Source of the DNA: an uncultured Ruminococcus sp.
GTDB taxonomy: Bacteria; Bacillota; Clostridia; Oscillospirales; Ruminococcaceae
Direction: 5' to 3'
DNA length: 7,359 bases
NCBI GenBank assembly: GCA_902796865.1
Contig: CADBQZ010000024.1
Location: forward strand, 1-7,359
Shown: positions 6,490 to 7,359 of the stretch, piece after piece
Layout: every line of letters starts with the position of its first letter
Numbering within the stretch: the first letter of the stretch is position 1
Made by a program: the position numbers and the translations under genes
Notes under the pieces: generated by a model
Told to the model about the DNA's origin: nothing
The model's database searches: none
Seen by the model: the letters and a program-made list of their open reading frames with translations, nothing else

Positions 6490-6518
6490 ATTATAACCTA
6501 TTTTTATTTTAATGTCAA
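6490..6518 (-). promoter_or_regulatory. perfect consensus promoter of the pspA operon
   Basis: TTGACA (6518-6513), 17-bp spacer, TATAAT (6495-6490): all 12 consensus bases at optimal spacing. The transcription start should be near 6483, giving a leader of about 28 nt. This is a housekeeping sigma-A promoter, not the sigma-54 type known from enteric psp operons. Confidence 0.9.
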
Positions 6519-6521
6519 GCG

Positions 6522-6538
6522 GCTTTATATTATAAAGC
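6522..6538. promoter_or_regulatory. palindrome upstream of the pspA-operon promoter, possible operator
   Basis: GCTTTATA and TATAAAGC are perfect 8-bp arms around one central base. It lies 3 bp upstream of the -35 box, at about -39 to -55, where an activator would bind. Half-site-like copies (ATAAAGC at 6688-6694 and GCTTTAT at 6713-6719) lie on the other side of the same intergenic region. Confidence 0.4.
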
Positions 6539-6788
6539 AAATCAATTGGTAAAAACTATAAAAAAATGAGCAAAATATCATAGAAAACGCTGAAAATTGG
6601 CTTTTTTTATAAAAATTCACACGATCATATTGACTATTTGACAAACTCGTGCCACAATAAAGAAACGTAAATAACTTATGCTCATTTATAAAGCTTAATG
6701 TAAAACTTTTGTGCTTTATTTATAAGCAGACATACTAACTGCCTATAATATATCAATCATAAATTCAAAAATAAGGAGGAAAAAGCAA
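6539..6788. other. AT-rich intergenic stretch upstream of the broken gene
   Basis: No gene is seen here. Two weak plus-strand promoter candidates could serve the broken gene downstream: TTGACT (6630-6635) with CACAAT (6653-6658) at 17 bp, or the exact TATAAT at 6744-6749, which has no good -35. A second TTGACA at 6638-6643 has no -10 at proper spacing. ATAAAGC (6688-6694) and GCTTTAT (6713-6719) form a 7-bp inverted repeat. AAGGAGGA (6773-6780) is the ribosome-binding site of the ATG at 6789. Confidence 0.45.
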
Positions 6789-7058
6789 ATGAAAAACACA
6801 TGGAAGAAAGCGGCAGCAGTCTCTTGTAACAAAGCTTACAGTTCTTAAAAAGGCTGAAAGTGATTATGCAATACTGAAAGCTGATAACGAAGCGGCACAG
6901 GCTGAATCCGAAAAGATTGCTAAGGAAGCCACTGAAAAAGCACAGGTAGAAGCAGAAGCAGCAGAAAATCAGGCGACAATGAAAATTCTGCAACAACAGC
7001 TCCTGATGAAAATCAGAATGATACTTCTGTAACTACAGTTGCAACAGCAATTGACTAA
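6789..7058 (+). pseudogene. broken small gene, coiled-coil product with signal-like start
   Basis: AAGGAGGA (6773-6780) precedes an ATG at 6789. That frame gives only MKNTWKKAAAVSCNKAYSS and stops at 6846-6848. The next frame (+1) is open from 6793 to 7029 and encodes a charged coiled coil from about 6823 (KKAESDYAILKADNEAAQAE, then Glu/Lys/Ala-rich to about 6975). From about 6975 the original frame reads sensibly again as DNENSATTAPDENQND and on to TAA at 7056-7058. Two compensating frame changes therefore fit one ancestral protein: a lysine-rich secretory start, a coiled coil, and a Thr/Asp-rich tail. The hydrophobic core of a signal peptide is missing, so a deletion near 6820 is likely. 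The ribosome-binding site and downstream terminator remain. Sequencing error or a genuine 19-residue peptide are the alternatives. Confidence 0.6.
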
Positions 7059-7105
7059 TAAATATTATTCTATAGATGCAGTTTAACTCTAAGAATACAT
7101 AATTT

Positions 7106-7134
7106 AAGGCAGAGCCATTTCGCTCTGCCTTTTT
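7106..7134 (+). terminator. terminator after the broken gene
   Basis: AAGGCAGAGC (7106-7115) pairs over 10 bp with GCTCTGCCTT (7122-7131) around a 6-nt loop, followed by TTT. It stands 48 nt after the final stop codon of the broken gene, and still looks fully functional. Confidence 0.88.
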
Positions 7135-7180
7135 ATGTAATAAAAGTATTATTGCAGTTTGGATTTTAAATATACAGGAG

Positions 7181-7306
7181 TGAAATTTTAGCGGCGTTAT
7201 AGAAGCAAATGCAGGAGGAGTGTTGACCACCACTACAAAAATAACAATACCCATTTATAAGTATAAAATCCGCAATTTGCTGCTTTCTTTATATTTATGC
7301 TATTGA
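7181..7306 (+). other. open stretch without a start codon, possible gene scrap
   Basis: AGGAG (7176-7180) is followed at normal distance not by ATG but by AATTTTAGC. From 7190 the frame is open for 38 codons (SGVIEANAGGVLTTTTKITI, then hydrophobic and AT-rich) and stops at 7304-7306, inside the -35 box of the next promoter. The beginning reads like protein, the end like AT-rich noise. It could be a remnant that lost its start codon, or chance. No other gene is supported between 7135 and 7302. Confidence 0.2.
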
Positions 7307-7331
7307 CATTCTGAGTATAAAATTATATAAT
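7303..7331 (+). promoter_or_regulatory. perfect consensus promoter reading out of the window
   Basis: TTGACA (7303-7308), 17-bp spacer, TATAAT (7326-7331): all 12 consensus bases at optimal spacing. Transcription should start near 7338 and run rightwards into a gene beyond the edge. Confidence 0.88.
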
Positions 7332-7342
7332 AATGTTGTAAG

Positions 7343-7354
7343 AGGATATATCCT
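7343..7354. promoter_or_regulatory. palindrome at the predicted transcription start, possible operator
   Basis: AGGATATATCCT is a perfect 12-bp palindrome at about +5 to +16 of the transcript from the preceding promoter. A repressor bound here would block a promoter that otherwise looks very strong. It is short, so chance is possible, and the window ends 5 nt later. Confidence 0.35.
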
Positions 7355-7359
7355 GCCGC

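Noticed and set aside
6620..6651. CACGA/TCGTG inverted repeat around two TTGAC words as an operator
   Set aside because: Five-bp arms 22 bp apart are expected by chance, and the promoter there is weak.
6843..6848. Programmed +1 frameshift at TCT TAA in the small broken gene
   Set aside because: The slipped pairing TCT to CTT is poor, no stimulatory element is evident, and a second independent shift near 6975 would be needed; decay or sequence error is simpler.
6757..6996. Minus-strand 79-codon frame opposite the broken gene
   Set aside because: It is the complement of a Glu/Lys/Ala-rich coiled-coil sequence, which gives a Phe/Leu/Cys-rich artefact; there is no ribosome-binding site.
7033..7254. 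Minus-strand 73-codon frame
   Set aside because: It passes through a strong terminator hairpin and ends inside the broken gene; composition is AT-driven and no convincing ribosome-binding site precedes it.

Overview
The window looks like a chromosomal segment from a low-GC, anaerobic Gram-positive of the class Clostridia, most likely a Ruminococcus-like member of the Oscillospiraceae. The reasons are strong GGAGG ribosome-binding sites, AT-rich intergenic DNA with near-consensus sigma-A promoters, a clostridial-type SerA, a single-chain glycyl-tRNA synthetase and a DUF11-type short protein of a kind I associate with Clostridia. The genus is an inference from these features; no 16S or other marker is present.

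Left part (1-1760, minus strand): a serine-biosynthesis operon, serC followed by serA (serA runs off the left edge). A near-consensus promoter lies upstream of serC. The 122-nt serC-serA spacer is mostly a degenerate 15-bp tandem repeat that begins inside the last codons of serC. Divergent from serC is glyS (1887-3290, plus strand), which has its own strong promoter and a leader too short for a T-box. Serine is the precursor of glycine, so the neighbourhood is metabolically coherent. Two hairpins, the second a bidirectional terminator, end glyS.

Middle (3367-5129): a 244-residue, cysteine-free protein of unknown function on the minus strand, divergent from a 284-residue two-domain DUF11-like protein on the plus strand. 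The latter has a good promoter, a hairpin at the predicted 5' end of its mRNA, and a bidirectional terminator with a GUAA loop on the plus-strand transcript.

Right-centre (5151-6518, minus strand): a compact three-gene module: a predicted four-helix membrane protein with an N-terminal coiled coil, a PspA/IM30 (Vipp1) family membrane-stress protein, and an easily missed 51-residue single-pass membrane protein. They share a perfect consensus promoter (TTGACA-N17-TATAAT) with a palindrome just upstream of its -35 box. No PspF, PspB or PspC is nearby.

Right end (6539-7359): mostly non-coding. It holds a small secreted or coiled-coil protein gene broken by two compensating frame changes but with a good ribosome-binding site and an intact terminator, a possible second gene scrap, and a perfect consensus promoter plus palindrome driving something beyond the window.

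I found no tRNA, rRNA, CRISPR array, insertion sequence or phage gene. The least-described material is the PspA module with its two membrane partners, the 244-residue orphan, and the minisatellite-like repeat at the end of serC.
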